From: Galbula dea
Taxonomy: Eukaryota; Chordata; Aves; Piciformes; Galbulidae
Length of the DNA stretch: 64,000 bases
NCBI GenBank assembly: GCA_013399015.1
Contig: VWZX01008142.1
Span: 970,675 to 1,034,674 of the forward strand
Direction of reading: 5' to 3'
Part shown: in pieces, positions 33,701 to 45,056 of the stretch
Layout: each line of letters starts with the position of its first letter
Position numbering within the stretch: the stretch's first letter is position 1
Program-made: the position numbers and the translations under genes
Notes under the pieces: model-generated
The model's input: the letters and a program-made list of their open reading frames with translations, nothing else
Databases searched by the model: none
Told to the model about the DNA's origin: nothing

Positions 33701-36700
33701 TTTTTAATGGCCAATACAATTCTGTTATTAAGAAGAATGTTGTTTAAAATTTGTATTTTAAGTGTTCCTTTTTCCAGGATGTTTACTCAGGCTTTTTGAG
33801 GAATACTTGTATGACTTTGATTTTGGCCATTTATTGAATGTGTCTGTTAGAGAAAAGGTTGCCAAAAGGCCTCTGTGTTTTGAGCAAGTTCCATAGTTAA
33901 ATAGGAGTTCTGCAAATGACCCCAAACCCATGCAAGTGTGTGTGCAGTCATGCACACATCAGCACATGCAGGTTGCTCTGCCTGGATGCCTCACTGAAAT
34001 CTGTGTCCATGTGCTTTGCAAACAGCCTGATCAGGTCTCCAGGAGGTGAAAATCAGTTGGCAATCAGACCAACATTTAAGTAATGTTAACATACAGATGG
34101 GTTGCCTGTGTTTACTTAACCTCTGGGGCTGAAGCTTGCTGACAAACAGCCTGTAGAATATGCTGCAGACATTTATCTTCTGGTCATTTCTTTATTCATT
34201 ATTTTTATAATGTATCACTTTCATGAGGATTAGAATTGAGTTTGTGATTTATTTGGTTTTTTTGTCTAAATGATGTTAGTGCTTTCCATTGCATTAACAT
34301 CTACAGCCACAGTGGTTATACCTCTTCAAAGGATAATTGGGTCTGCAGGGATCTGTTAAAGACCAACTTTTGTTCCTGTTGACTTCAGTTTCTTATTATA
34401 GGAAATAAAATTTAATAAGAAATAGAATTATATAAAGTTGTATTTCCAAAGGAGAGACAAGTCTCTGGAACAGGAGGATCATAAAGGTACTGTTATTTGA
34501 TGGGACTCTACTTTTCCCTCCTAACACATGTATTAGACTGTATCAGTGCATTTTTCCTCTGCCTTTTATTCCACCTTATGTGAAAAACAGGAAACAAAAG
34601 ATAATTTTGCATACTGAACATGCTTATTTTTTGCTTTATTCAACCTGGAATGAATGAATGATTTGCCTGGGGTGACTTCTGTGAATCTGGTGGATTGATG
34701 ACCAGAAAGCTGAGTGTTTTGAAAAGAAGTTAATGATCTTTTCAGCAGCTCTGACATATCTCATGGGACCTGCAGCTCTTTTTATGAACCTAGGCCAGTG
34801 TGGAAGCTGGTTTTGTACTTCATCTCCAAGATCCAAAAGACAATATGGGTGGAAATAGCCACTTCCATTTTTGCTTCTTATCCTTTCAGTTCCATATAAC
34901 ACTAAATTGCCAGATAAAAAGATGCCATTTGTTAAAAAAAAAGTGTTTCAGGAAAATATTTGCAGCTTTATTAGAAATATTTTCATCTGGGTTAATGTAA
35001 TTAATGTGCACTATATCTTAAGGTCCTAAAGTTAAGAAACCAGTTATGTTATAATTACATTATATGCATTGTCACAGCAAATTAGAAAAGGCAACATTTT
35101 TTGTCAAATAACTGCTTTTTTGAACTTGATATCTTCCCATAAAGCTTTTGACTTTGTAGAACTTGAAATTCTTCCCTTAGAACAACTTTTTCCCTTTTGA
35201 AGACAAAGCAGTTTTGGGGAGGAATGCCTAATAAATTGTTTACTGGTGTGAGACTATTATCTGTTACTTTCTCTGTAAGAAAAGAAAGGGAGCTGAGTTA
35301 ATTTAAGTGGTTTAATTACACACATTAGGTCACAATCACCATCCTTAAGTATCATTTCTACTTCTTCCCCTGTGCTTCCTTTGTATGTAGAAGTTTGATT
35401 ATAATGTTGCATCTGCAGCGTTCATCTGTTTCTGTTAGAAGAATGTCTTTGCTGCTTTAGCACTTAGTTATTAAATCACCCTTATTTCTTTATCTGTTTT
35501 CAAACTCATTTGAAGTCTTTGTAATTCAGCATTTGAGAAAGTTCTGCTACTTTTGGGGCTTTACCATGTTTCAGCTGCAAATCTTGAGTTACTGTGTTTG
35601 GTGGGTTTGTTGTGTGCTTGTGTTTTTGGTTTTGATTTTTTTTTCTTGCTTTGTACTGTCCTTAAATACATCTGTGATACTCACAGGTTGTCCAGAAAGG
35701 AAGTCTGAACTGATTTCAGTTTTTTTCACTCCTTTCTGTGTTTCTCTTTTAATCTTACTGTATTTTTCATAAGAAGGCCTGGGGATTTTTTCTGTCTTAG
35801 GTGGTAAGAGTGCTGAGCATAGGTGAAGCTTGAGCATTCATTTATGCCTCGAGGCAATATTTATCCTTTACTTATTGGTTAGGTTTGCCTAAGCCCCAGT
35901 TTTCCTCTTGTCAGAAGAAGAATGTAAATTCTAAATATTCAAAAATATTCTTCCATTGCTCCTCCAGTTCATGCTACCTTTTGTATTTTGTTTCACATCT
36001 CATGTTCCACAGCCCTCCTGGTGACTGACTCAGCACAGAGAAGCCCAGCAGGGGATTGGCTGAGTCTACATCTTCCTGGCTAGCAAGCACCTATTTTGTC
36101 ATCAGCTGGTGATACACACACCCACACACCATGTTCAAAATCAGGTCAGGTGTAAAGTCAGGGCTTGCATTCCTTTTTCCAGAAAGTAAACTTAGCCCAA
36201 TACTCATGTCAAGCTCATCTCAGTAATCTTTTTCATTATCCTGTTTGATGTTTCATCAAAGCTATTTCCTCCTTTGTTGGAGCACTGTCTGTTATTGCTT
36301 GAAGTAAAGGCTATGGATTCATTTTTAGAATTTATCCTTTTTAATCTGAGGAGGGTGAAGTACAAATAATCCTTTGCTTTGTTGACTAAATACTCTTGCA
36401 GCTAAGCAGCAGAGAAAGGAGGAGGTGAACTTTTCACACTGCCATCTGTAACCAGCTGGTTCTGCCATTCAATTTTTAATTTGCTTGAAGCAAATAACTG
36501 TATTGTGTATTATTGCATGCAAGAGATCTGTTTTTTCCTATGCAGTCAGTTATCAGCAGTTCATTTGAAAGGTCATCTTTTGTTGTATCACTTGCTACAG
36601 GAGATGTAAAATTTCCTAGAGATGAATTTTTAATAGATGCTATCCTTCCATTAGAGTTAAATGTGTGAAAATAGCGGACAGATGTACAGCTGCAGGCAAA

Positions 36701-37179
36701 CTATATGTAAATCTAGGATGATCTTTTCTTGTAGTAGAAGAATTCCATTGTAGGGAGACTTCTGAAACTGAAGAAATGTGTGGGCTGTGATATGCAGTGG
36801 GAGTTTGTGCCCACCTGAGGAGTGTGGTAGGACACAGTAACTGGAGATATTTGTGAGACAAAGGGGATGGGGCTTGAAAAGTGTAGCAGAGGTGGTTTGG
36901 GAATGAAACTGTTTCCAACTCCTGCATCTTTGTGACATGATCCTGAGTTGTGCTGGACGTCTTTTAACCATCATATTAAATTGTTTCACTATTTCCTGTA
37001 CTAGATACACTTCTGTTCCTCTGAGTAGTCTCCTGGTTTAGGAAACAAGTTGGTATTGGGGTGAGTAAACCAGAAAACTATTATGTTGCAGAAATTTTGA
37101 TAGTTTATGAAAACATGGTATGGTTCTGCCAGGACTGGTAGGACAGTGTGGGTTCCTGCAGTGGTCCAAAGAGATTTGG
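33701..37179. other. Intergenic DNA, no gene recognised
   Basis: Unique AT-rich sequence. Many short open frames on both strands, none with recognisable protein content or paired splice sites. A short AC-rich stretch lies at about 36112-36130. Confidence 0.6.
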
Positions 37180-37560
37180 AGCTATGCAGGCTAATGGCTT
37201 TCCAGCTGAGAAAAGAATGAGTGAAACACTGTGTGACTTCTTCCCAGGTAATAAGCCTTGTTGCCTTTCTCTGGATACGTGCCAATGCCTCTGTCTTTCT
37301 TGTAGTGAGGGGCCCAAAACTGAACACAGTGTTCAAGGTGTGGCCTCACCTGTGCCCAGTACAGGGGAATGATCACTTCTCTGGTCCTGCTGACCACACC
37401 ATTTCTGATACAGGCCAAGATGCTGTTGGCCTTCTTGGCCACCTGGGCACATGCTGGCTCATGTTCAGTCGGCTGTTGACTGACACCCCCAGGTCCTTCT
37501 CTGCTGGGCAGTTTTTCAGCCATTCTTCCCCAAGCCTGTAGTATTCCTGCAGGAAGCCCA
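37180..37560 (-). mobile_element. CR1 LINE internal fragment (ORF2), frameshifted
   Basis: Minus-strand translation passes through CR1 ORF2 motifs in three successive frames: YYRLGEEWLKNCPAEKDLGV (about 37555-37460), then CAQVAKKANSILACI and PLYWAQVRPHLEHCVQFW (about 37450-37350), then ALARIQRKATRLI (about 37330-37290). At least two frameshifts separate them. Unlike the other copies it lacks the usual 3' end, so it is an internal piece, decayed on both sides. Confidence 0.85.
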
Positions 37561-40536
37561 GCAGCAGTGATGTTACACTGGCTTCCTCTACCAGGTTTCT
37601 CTTGTAGCTCCAGAGGTATTTAATCTGTTTCAAACCATTATTAAATCCATATGATAGTGCATGTTATTGCTTATACAAATGCCCAGTCCTTTTTTAAGAC
37701 CTCCTGGTTTCTTGATTTCAGGGCTGTGATGTGACAGTTCAGCAGTCTGTCATTGCCTTTATGTTTGTTTCCTTTTATGGTTTTAGCTTTGCTGGCTCTC
37801 TGTTCCACTGGAAATACCAGAGAATCAGATCAGGAATAATGACAGCAAATGGGAATGCTTGACCTAAAGATACACTTTGAAGTTTAGTGCTGTGTAATAT
37901 TCTTGCTGGAACAATATGTGCATGTCTCTGTCCTGCACTGCCTCAGGGGAATGGATGGCCAGCTCAGAAAAAAACATGTAAGCAGAAGCTTCTCTGTCTC
38001 AAAATACCTGGCTGCTTGAGAGGGTGATCATTTCTCCCTGCTTCTCGCCTGGAGGTAACAGTTTACATTTGACCTGGTAGTTCTTAAATACAAAACAAAC
38101 AAAAAACCTTACCCAAACCACCACAATACAGGCTGTGGAAATGAAAAAGCAAGGAAAGCCAAGGGCTTATGCACCTGTTAATCATCTGTGTTGAAGAATG
38201 TATCTCAGAAAAGCAAAATTGGCAGCAGGAGGGCTCCTGCAGTTGTGATCTTAACAAATTGCTATGGATCTGATTTGACTATTTATTATCTTTTAATCTT
38301 AGTGGTCAGCCAGGAAGGGAGGAAAATAATTAATAATGACAGATTTTAGTTGAAGTTAATTTATTGGTGGTGAAACTAATTGTGTGTTCCAGGTGTTCAT
38401 CAGTTTAGCAAGACAATATTTAACTATCAACTGTTCCAATTACAATGTGGTTAATTAAACATGATTAACCTGCTGGTTTTACAAACACAACTAATTATAT
38501 ATAATAATATTTGTAATGGGTTTATGGGATGAATCCTGCAGGATATATGTTGATTTTTAAAACAATAATTGTTTATTGTAACAGACTTTGCTTGTATGTT
38601 AGTATATAGGTATTTGAATGGTAACATATAGGTATTGGCAGCTTGCTGTGTTTTTAAGACAAAAATCTAACGTGGAAGGGTTGTAGTGAGATACTAAATT
38701 AACAGATGAGTTAGGAACTCTAAACAAAGGTGGGGGGGACAGTGATACCTGCTCAGAGTTTGCAATTTAGCAGTACAAGTCTTGTGTGAATTGGGAAAAG
38801 CTGGTAGTTCTTTTCTATTTGAATTCTTCTGCTGTCAAAGCAGAATCAGAGGGTTTTGATGCAGTAAGATCAGTGTTTGTTGGGCGCTCTGGATTGCTTG
38901 GTTGTCCTTGGCACCTGCTTCAGAGGAGATGTTTGGTGAGAGAAAGGGCTGTATACTGGTAGATCGAGAGCCCCTGAGAAGGGTTTCTGGGGCTCTCTGG
39001 GGCATCCACTCCTCTGATGATTTTGCTGGAGGCAGGAGGTGGACGTGTCTCCTGGGGAGAAGTGAGTGTGAAGCATGTGGCACTCAGTGATGGTTATGAG
39101 CCAGACTTCAAAGCCATGCTGTAAAATAAACTGAAACTGCAGAGTGAAATAATTGGGGTGCATAATTTATAACAGTCCTTGAAACTCCCATTGCCTTGCT
39201 TGCTCTCTGTCCCATTGAGGCTGGGAGAAGACACCATGGCTTAGGCTTCCACCACACCCTGACGGGGCCCAGGCCCTCGGCAGGGGCAGGCCCTGGCCCA
39301 CCGCCAGTGACTGTCAGCCTACAAGATGGTGCCTGGGGAACGGCACAGGCAGCCCCACTGGAGAGGCAGGTAAGAGAAGGTTAATAGAACTGCCCACAGG
39401 TGTTAGGCAGGCCTGGCAGAGAGGCCACCATGCCCCTCCAACAAGGAGGGCCTGTGGGGCCAGCGTGAGCACACCGGGGCTGTGAATGGGCCACTTTTCC
39501 CTTACCACCAGTGCTCTCCTTTGCCTAGGACCTAGTGTAATGACAGGTGACTTCAGTTTTGCAGGTCTTCCCTTAACATTACCTATTTTATAAATAAAAT
39601 AGTCTTGTTTTCTGTACTCTACAATAGAAAACTTTCAGGCTGAGTGTAGGTGAATATTATGGAGATAGTACATCAAGGCTGGTTTCTACTTTGGCATGAC
39701 CAGGTAGTTTGCATATTGGAGAAAGTTCTTTCCAGATTAAACATCTGTATTTGCAGTGTCAGTGTATACACAGTGATCATCAGTCCTGTCCTAATGAATT
39801 GGCTCATCACTGTCTGTAGGAGACTTGCAGAGCACAGATTGGTAAACTTCTTTGAGTTCATTCTTGCATGAGTGGTTGTGGGAATACAACCATTGCTTAC
39901 CAGGGGGTGTGTTTTGCTTGTGTCATTGGTACTCATATGAATATCCTGGAGTAGGTGTGGTCCTTCTCCCTTAACAGCCATGCAACTGGAAATCTGGCAG
40001 CAATTGGAAATCCACAGTAATATTGGGCAACTCAGGTAAGACATCATGTCCTTTCCTCCCTAGTCATCACTGAGTGTTGTCCTAATCATTAGTAACGAAA
40101 TCAAGTGAACCTCAGTAAAAGCTTCTAAATAACTTTTAAGTGCTGCTTTTTAAATTTCAAGTCTATTTTATGCTGACACTGGTGTTTTCTTTTGTTCTCT
40201 TTATGTGCACAAGTATGTACCAGAGAGGGAGAACAGTTCCTTCTCTAACTGATTTGTGCAGACAACTAGTGCCAGTAAGACAAGACTAGAAATACTAGAA
40301 CTGCGGTGGTTTCATAATTGTCCTGGGTTTTCCTAAACCAGGAGAGTACTGTGTGAAGTGAGCTTCCCTTGATTTTCCTGTTCTGCATTGAAATTGAATT
40401 TTGCTTTGAATTTTCCTGTCCTGCTCCAGACAATAGCCTGGATTGTCAAACAGCACTGAGTAGTGGTGGCTGTGATCGGTGAGTGTCTAGCCTGGCAAGG
40501 CCTTTTGTTCAAGGAGAAAAGACCTTTCCTCCTGTG
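37561..40536. other. Intergenic DNA with AT-rich and GC-rich islets
   Basis: No gene recognised. It includes an AT-rich segment dense in TAATTA-type motifs (about 38270-38560) and a contrasting GC-rich islet (about 39190-39530) with a splice-donor-like CAG|GTAAGA at 39369/39370. Both are discussed under findings. Confidence 0.55.
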
Positions 40537-40680
40537 TTGTGGTTATGGAGTCTCCTTCTCTGGAGATATTCAAAGCCTTTCTGGACACACTTCTGTGTGA
40601 CCTGGTCTAGGGAATCCTTCTGTGGCAGGAGGGTTGGACTTTATGATCTTTTGAGGTCCCACCCCTAACATTCTGTGATA
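40537..40680 (+). mobile_element. CR1 LINE 3'-end fragment
   Basis: Plus strand: GGAGTCTCCTTCTCTGGAGA, ATATTCAAAGCCTTTCTGGA, GTGTGACCTGGTCTAG, GGCAGGAGGGTTGGAC, then TGATCTTTTGAGGTCCCA and CATTCTGTGATAA. About 145 bp, 5'-truncated. Confidence 0.9.
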
Positions 40681-43600
40681 ATCCTGAGCTGGCCTTTGAG
40701 TGGATCATGTTTCGCTTTTGCTGAGGTCATGTCTGTTTCCCTACTGGTTGCTGCAGAAATAGTTTCTGTTTAAATAATTTATTCCAGGGACAGTTAGTTG
40801 CTCAAATAAACTAATGATACATATGGCAATGGCTGGGAGATCCATGTGTTAGGATGGGTACTGTGCCAGCCCTGAGTTGGTGCTGTTATGGGAGGAAACA
40901 GAAAAATGGGAAGAGGATGGTTAGTGTGCTTCTGGCACATATATATTATCATTAGCAAAAAAAACCCCTCAACCAAAAAAAAAGCATTCCTGGGGATAGC
41001 CACTTACCCAGATTTCCCTGCAGCCTGTCCCTAAATGTGTCTTTTCAGGCTGGTAAGTGACCCTGAGATGAGCTCCAGTTGGTGCCAACAGGCTTTGTCG
41101 GCCTGGGTGCAATAAAATAGTCTGGGTGCGAATCAATCTATGTGTGGGTGAATAGCTGCCTGTGACACCCACAGTGTCTGCAGTGGTGCCCACAGGAGGG
41201 CACTGTGCACAAAGCATAGCAACTTCTCTGGTGCCTGCTGAGCATTATATTGCCCACCAGAGCTCCTGGTTGTCCCATGCTTGTTGCTGTTTCCATACTC
41301 ACAATGGCATTATAAAGTTTAATTTCTTTTTCTTTGTCTCTTCATGGAGTAACAAATTACAGTGAAATAAGAGGTTGAAACCAAAATTTTATACTGGGCC
41401 TTTTAGGCAGTTCTATACTTCTCTCAGACAAGAAGTCTAAAAGAGCAAACTAATATTGACTAAGTGTCTGGTCTTTACCTAACTGCTCTTGAAAGTTAAT
41501 CAATCCACTTAAGCCCTAAACGACGTTAACTTTTCAGTTTGGGGAGGCTGGGAGAAGAATTCATCTGGTTCTTCTGGCTTTAAGAGGATGGTAGGGCTGG
41601 AAGCAAACTGTGATGAGCTTGTTTGCCTATGCCTTGATGGGATTAAGATGGGAAGCTATCCTGTCCCTTGAATGATGTTTTCTGTATAATTAATTGACCA
41701 TTGCAGCTTGTGAACAGCCCATTTGGCTAATATATCTATGCTTCAGGAAGCCAGTGCTGAGTGGGTGATAGTCACTTCTTCTTGCCTTTGTTACATAAAA
41801 ACTTCATGTAATTTGGATGAGTTTGGGGAAAGAGTAAGAAAAAGGCAGAAAGGTGGGTTTTCTCTTGGTGCTTATTAATACAGATCTCTAATGTGGAGGC
41901 TTTGTTGGAAAGCATTAAAATGCATAGAGTTTTAATGAAACTGCAAGGAGAAACCAAGAGAATCCCTACAACTTACGGAAATTCATCACTCAAACTTTGC
42001 TCTTGAAAAATGAAAAGGGCTGCAAGTCCTTCTGACCTTCAGATCACCCCCAATGCTGTAGCCCACATGTAGGCCACATCAAAGCAAGTCTAAGCAGGGA
42101 GGAAAAGGGTGGCCTCTGGCTTTAGGACAGGGCTGGCTTTGAAAAAAGAGCCTGGTGATTTTGTTTTGCTTTGGCAGTAACAGGGATGAGGGTTCCATCT
42201 CTGCTGAGCACTCAGCCTGAGTGTGAAGTACAGTGCTTTTTATTACCACACTGAGATGAAGGATGGTAGTTTTTATTTGGGTAGTTTATTAACTGTAGAT
42301 GTTAACATAAGCAGAGATACCTATTGCTAAAACACATCTATTGGTGTGTATGGGGTAGCAGGTTTAACTAGTTTTTATTTGGAGGGTTTTTCTGGGCTAA
42401 AATCCCCACAGACAAACACACTTCCCCAGACAGCCACATTTTTCTGCATGATTTTTTCAAATCCACCCAGGGAGACTGTTCATCCAGTCTGGAATAAATT
42501 GCCCACTCCAGGTAGAGGGAACATTCGTGTCTGGCTCTGTGATCCTCCTGAGCTGCTGGTCCCATCCCATCCAGTTGGGGCAGCAGCCTGGCTGTGCTGG
42601 CAGCAGTGCTTCACCTCTGCTCCAGAGTGGACATGGCTGCCACCTTCAGAGGCAAGCTGCAGTTATTTGGGATTATGATTAATAAATCTCCCTGGTAGCT
42701 TTGTTCTCTGCTTTCTGTTAGACCATAATTGTATTATATGCAGTGAAATTGTGAAACTACCATGTGATGGGATGGAGAAAAACAAGAGGAAGATCTCAAA
42801 ATGTGGCTCTTGAAGAGATTACTGTTGACATGGACTTGATCTTTGAGCTTCATTGTACTGCTTTCAAAATGAAGTCCCTGCTCTTGACTTCCTCTGGTTT
42901 CCTCATCCTTGTTCCTGGCTTGTGGATTCTCCTGATGTGTGATGTACAGTAGTGATAACTTGCAGATGCCTTTGGGTGTGATAGCTGGATTAGTGTTTAT
43001 AATCTTGCTCATTTATGGTGTGCAATTTCTTTTCCTTGCTCCTTTCTGGGGAAGCTGCCTCCTTATTTCAGAAAGCTTTGGAGGTGAGGTACAGATGCTG
43101 GTGCTTGTTACTTTCTTCTGGGTGAGATCTTTGCCTTCTGGTTTCTGAGACCAGTTTAGTGGTGGAGCAAGCACAAGGTTATGCTTGCCCAAAGCCTGCT
43201 AAAACAGTAGGAGGAGAGGAAAAAAAATTACAATAAAATACATAAAAACCTTGAAGAAACTGCAGAGAAGCTATTTAATGACTGAGGCTAAGTAAAAGAT
43301 GAAAGAAAATTACTTGACAACACAATCAGGTGTTTATGCATGAGCAGCTTTGTGAAGCCTTGCTCTCTGCTTCAAGTGTGCAGTTAATGAACAAAACCTT
43401 GAGAAGGTTTTTGTTCAGTTGTGATTATTAACAGATTTGTCCATGCAGAGAGAGGAGAGATGGGGGGGAGGGGGAAAGAAAGGCAGCTGACTGTATCAGG
43501 CAGTGAAGGAGAGCAGGAGTAGGTGTGCTGTGATCTGGCCTTGTCCTCTTCTACACCAAGGCAGAAGGTGGTTTAGCCCTCTGTGTCTCAAAGGGGATCA

Positions 43601-43998
43601 TGCTGCCCATGCATGCAAGCAGTACTGCTTCATATTTATTCCTACAATAATGAAATGTGTGATCACATACCCAAGAGAGCATCTGGAGACTGTACACATG
43701 TGGTTTACTCCCTGCTTTTGCCTTTGGGAATGCACAGAGTGCCCAGGGGTGCATCAGGGCTGAGAGGTGAGGCTCTCAGGAGGAGAGTCTGGGGCTGCCC
43801 CAGGGAGGGCATAACCAATTTTGGTTGCCCTGTGGCTGGGACCCACCCTGAGCCCTTCAGTCCCACAGGTAGCACTGCTAGGGGATGGAGATGAAGAGGA
43901 GAAAACACTTCCAGGAGCAGGGAAAGGCAGAGGATCTGTGAGTGAAGGAGTGATACTGAAGTAGGGAGAAGGAGGCAAGGGAGAGTAATTTATCTTTC
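40681..43998. other. Intergenic DNA, no gene recognised
   Basis: Unique sequence; scattered open frames up to 110 codons without recognisable content. A G-rich stretch (TGGGGGGGAGGGGG) lies near 43460. Confidence 0.6.
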
Positions 43999-44255
43999 CC
44001 AGAATCCCAGCATGGTTGGGGTTGCAAGGGACCTGTGGAGATCATCTAGTCCAACCCCCCTGCTAAAGCAGGGTCACCCATAGCAGGTTGCCCTGGATCA
44101 CCTCCAGGTGCCTTTGGAATCTCTCCCCAGAAGGAGACTCCACAACCTCTCTGGCCAGCCTGGGCCAGGGCTCCAACACTCTCAGACCAAACAAGTTTCT
44201 CCTTTTGTTATAGATGGAACCTCCTGGGTTCCAGTTTGTGCCCTGTCCAAACCTA
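43999..44255 (-). mobile_element. CR1 LINE 3' segment
   Basis: Minus-strand copy: CAGAATCCCAGCATGGTTGG, GATCATCTAGTCCAACCCCC, AGAAGGAGACTCCACAACCT and CTGGCCAGCCTGGGCCAGGG blocks, fading after GTTCCAGTTTGTGCCCTGTC. It has diverged tail repeats, so it is an older copy. Confidence 0.9.
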
Positions 44256-45037
44256 ATTTAATTGGTAAGAAATTAAACTTATTTTCCCCAAGTTGAATCT
44301 GTTTCACATGTGATGGTAATCAAGAAGGGGTCTCCTTGTCTCTGTCTGCCTTGACTCATGAGTTTTTCACCATAGTTTCATGCCTTGCTAAATTGAGGGA
44401 GTGACAGAGAGGCCAGGTGGGCATCTGGCACCCAGCTATGGTCAACCTGCCATAGGCAAATACTGAACTGACCTCTAAAACATAACTGTGATGGAGTCTA
44501 GAAGAAGAGGTTCTGGTACTGACTGCTGCTGGAACCTCTTGTGCTCTCCAGGATGCATGTGGTTGTGAGGAGCTGCCCACTGAGGCACTGTTCTCCAGGT
44601 GTGTCAGGAACTAAAATGCACATTGTGTCATACAGGAGCCCATATACACACTGAGATATTGAATAGTCCCTTCTGAAGAGGGGAGATGGCTGGATCACTT
44701 GCATGTGTATTTTTTAAAAAGTATTTTTGGCTCTTTTGAAATTTGCAAATTTATTTATTAATGCTGGGTTTGGGCCAGCATTGCCTTGACTCTGGCATGA
44801 GGATGCTCTCAGGAGTGCAGCAGAAGAGACAACAGACTTGCCAAAATTCATGCTAGACTAGTCATGCCAGAGAAAGAAATTGAGAAGCAGGCAGATGCTG
44901 TTTGCCATCAGGGTTTGCACGTTTGAATATGCACAGTTCACTCTACACAAGGGACAGCAAACACTAGAGGGCCAGAGCTTTAACCTGGCAGGTCTCTAGG
45001 CTGCAACCTTGCTGAGTTTGGTGGCATTTTCATAGGT

Positions 45038-45056
45038 GGGGGGGGTGGGGGGGGGG
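45038..45056 (+). repeat. Long G-run, potential G-quadruplex
   Basis: Eight G, one T, then ten G, flanked by further GG. It can supply four G-tracts for an intramolecular quadruplex, and is also a likely sequencing-error site. Confidence 0.8.
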
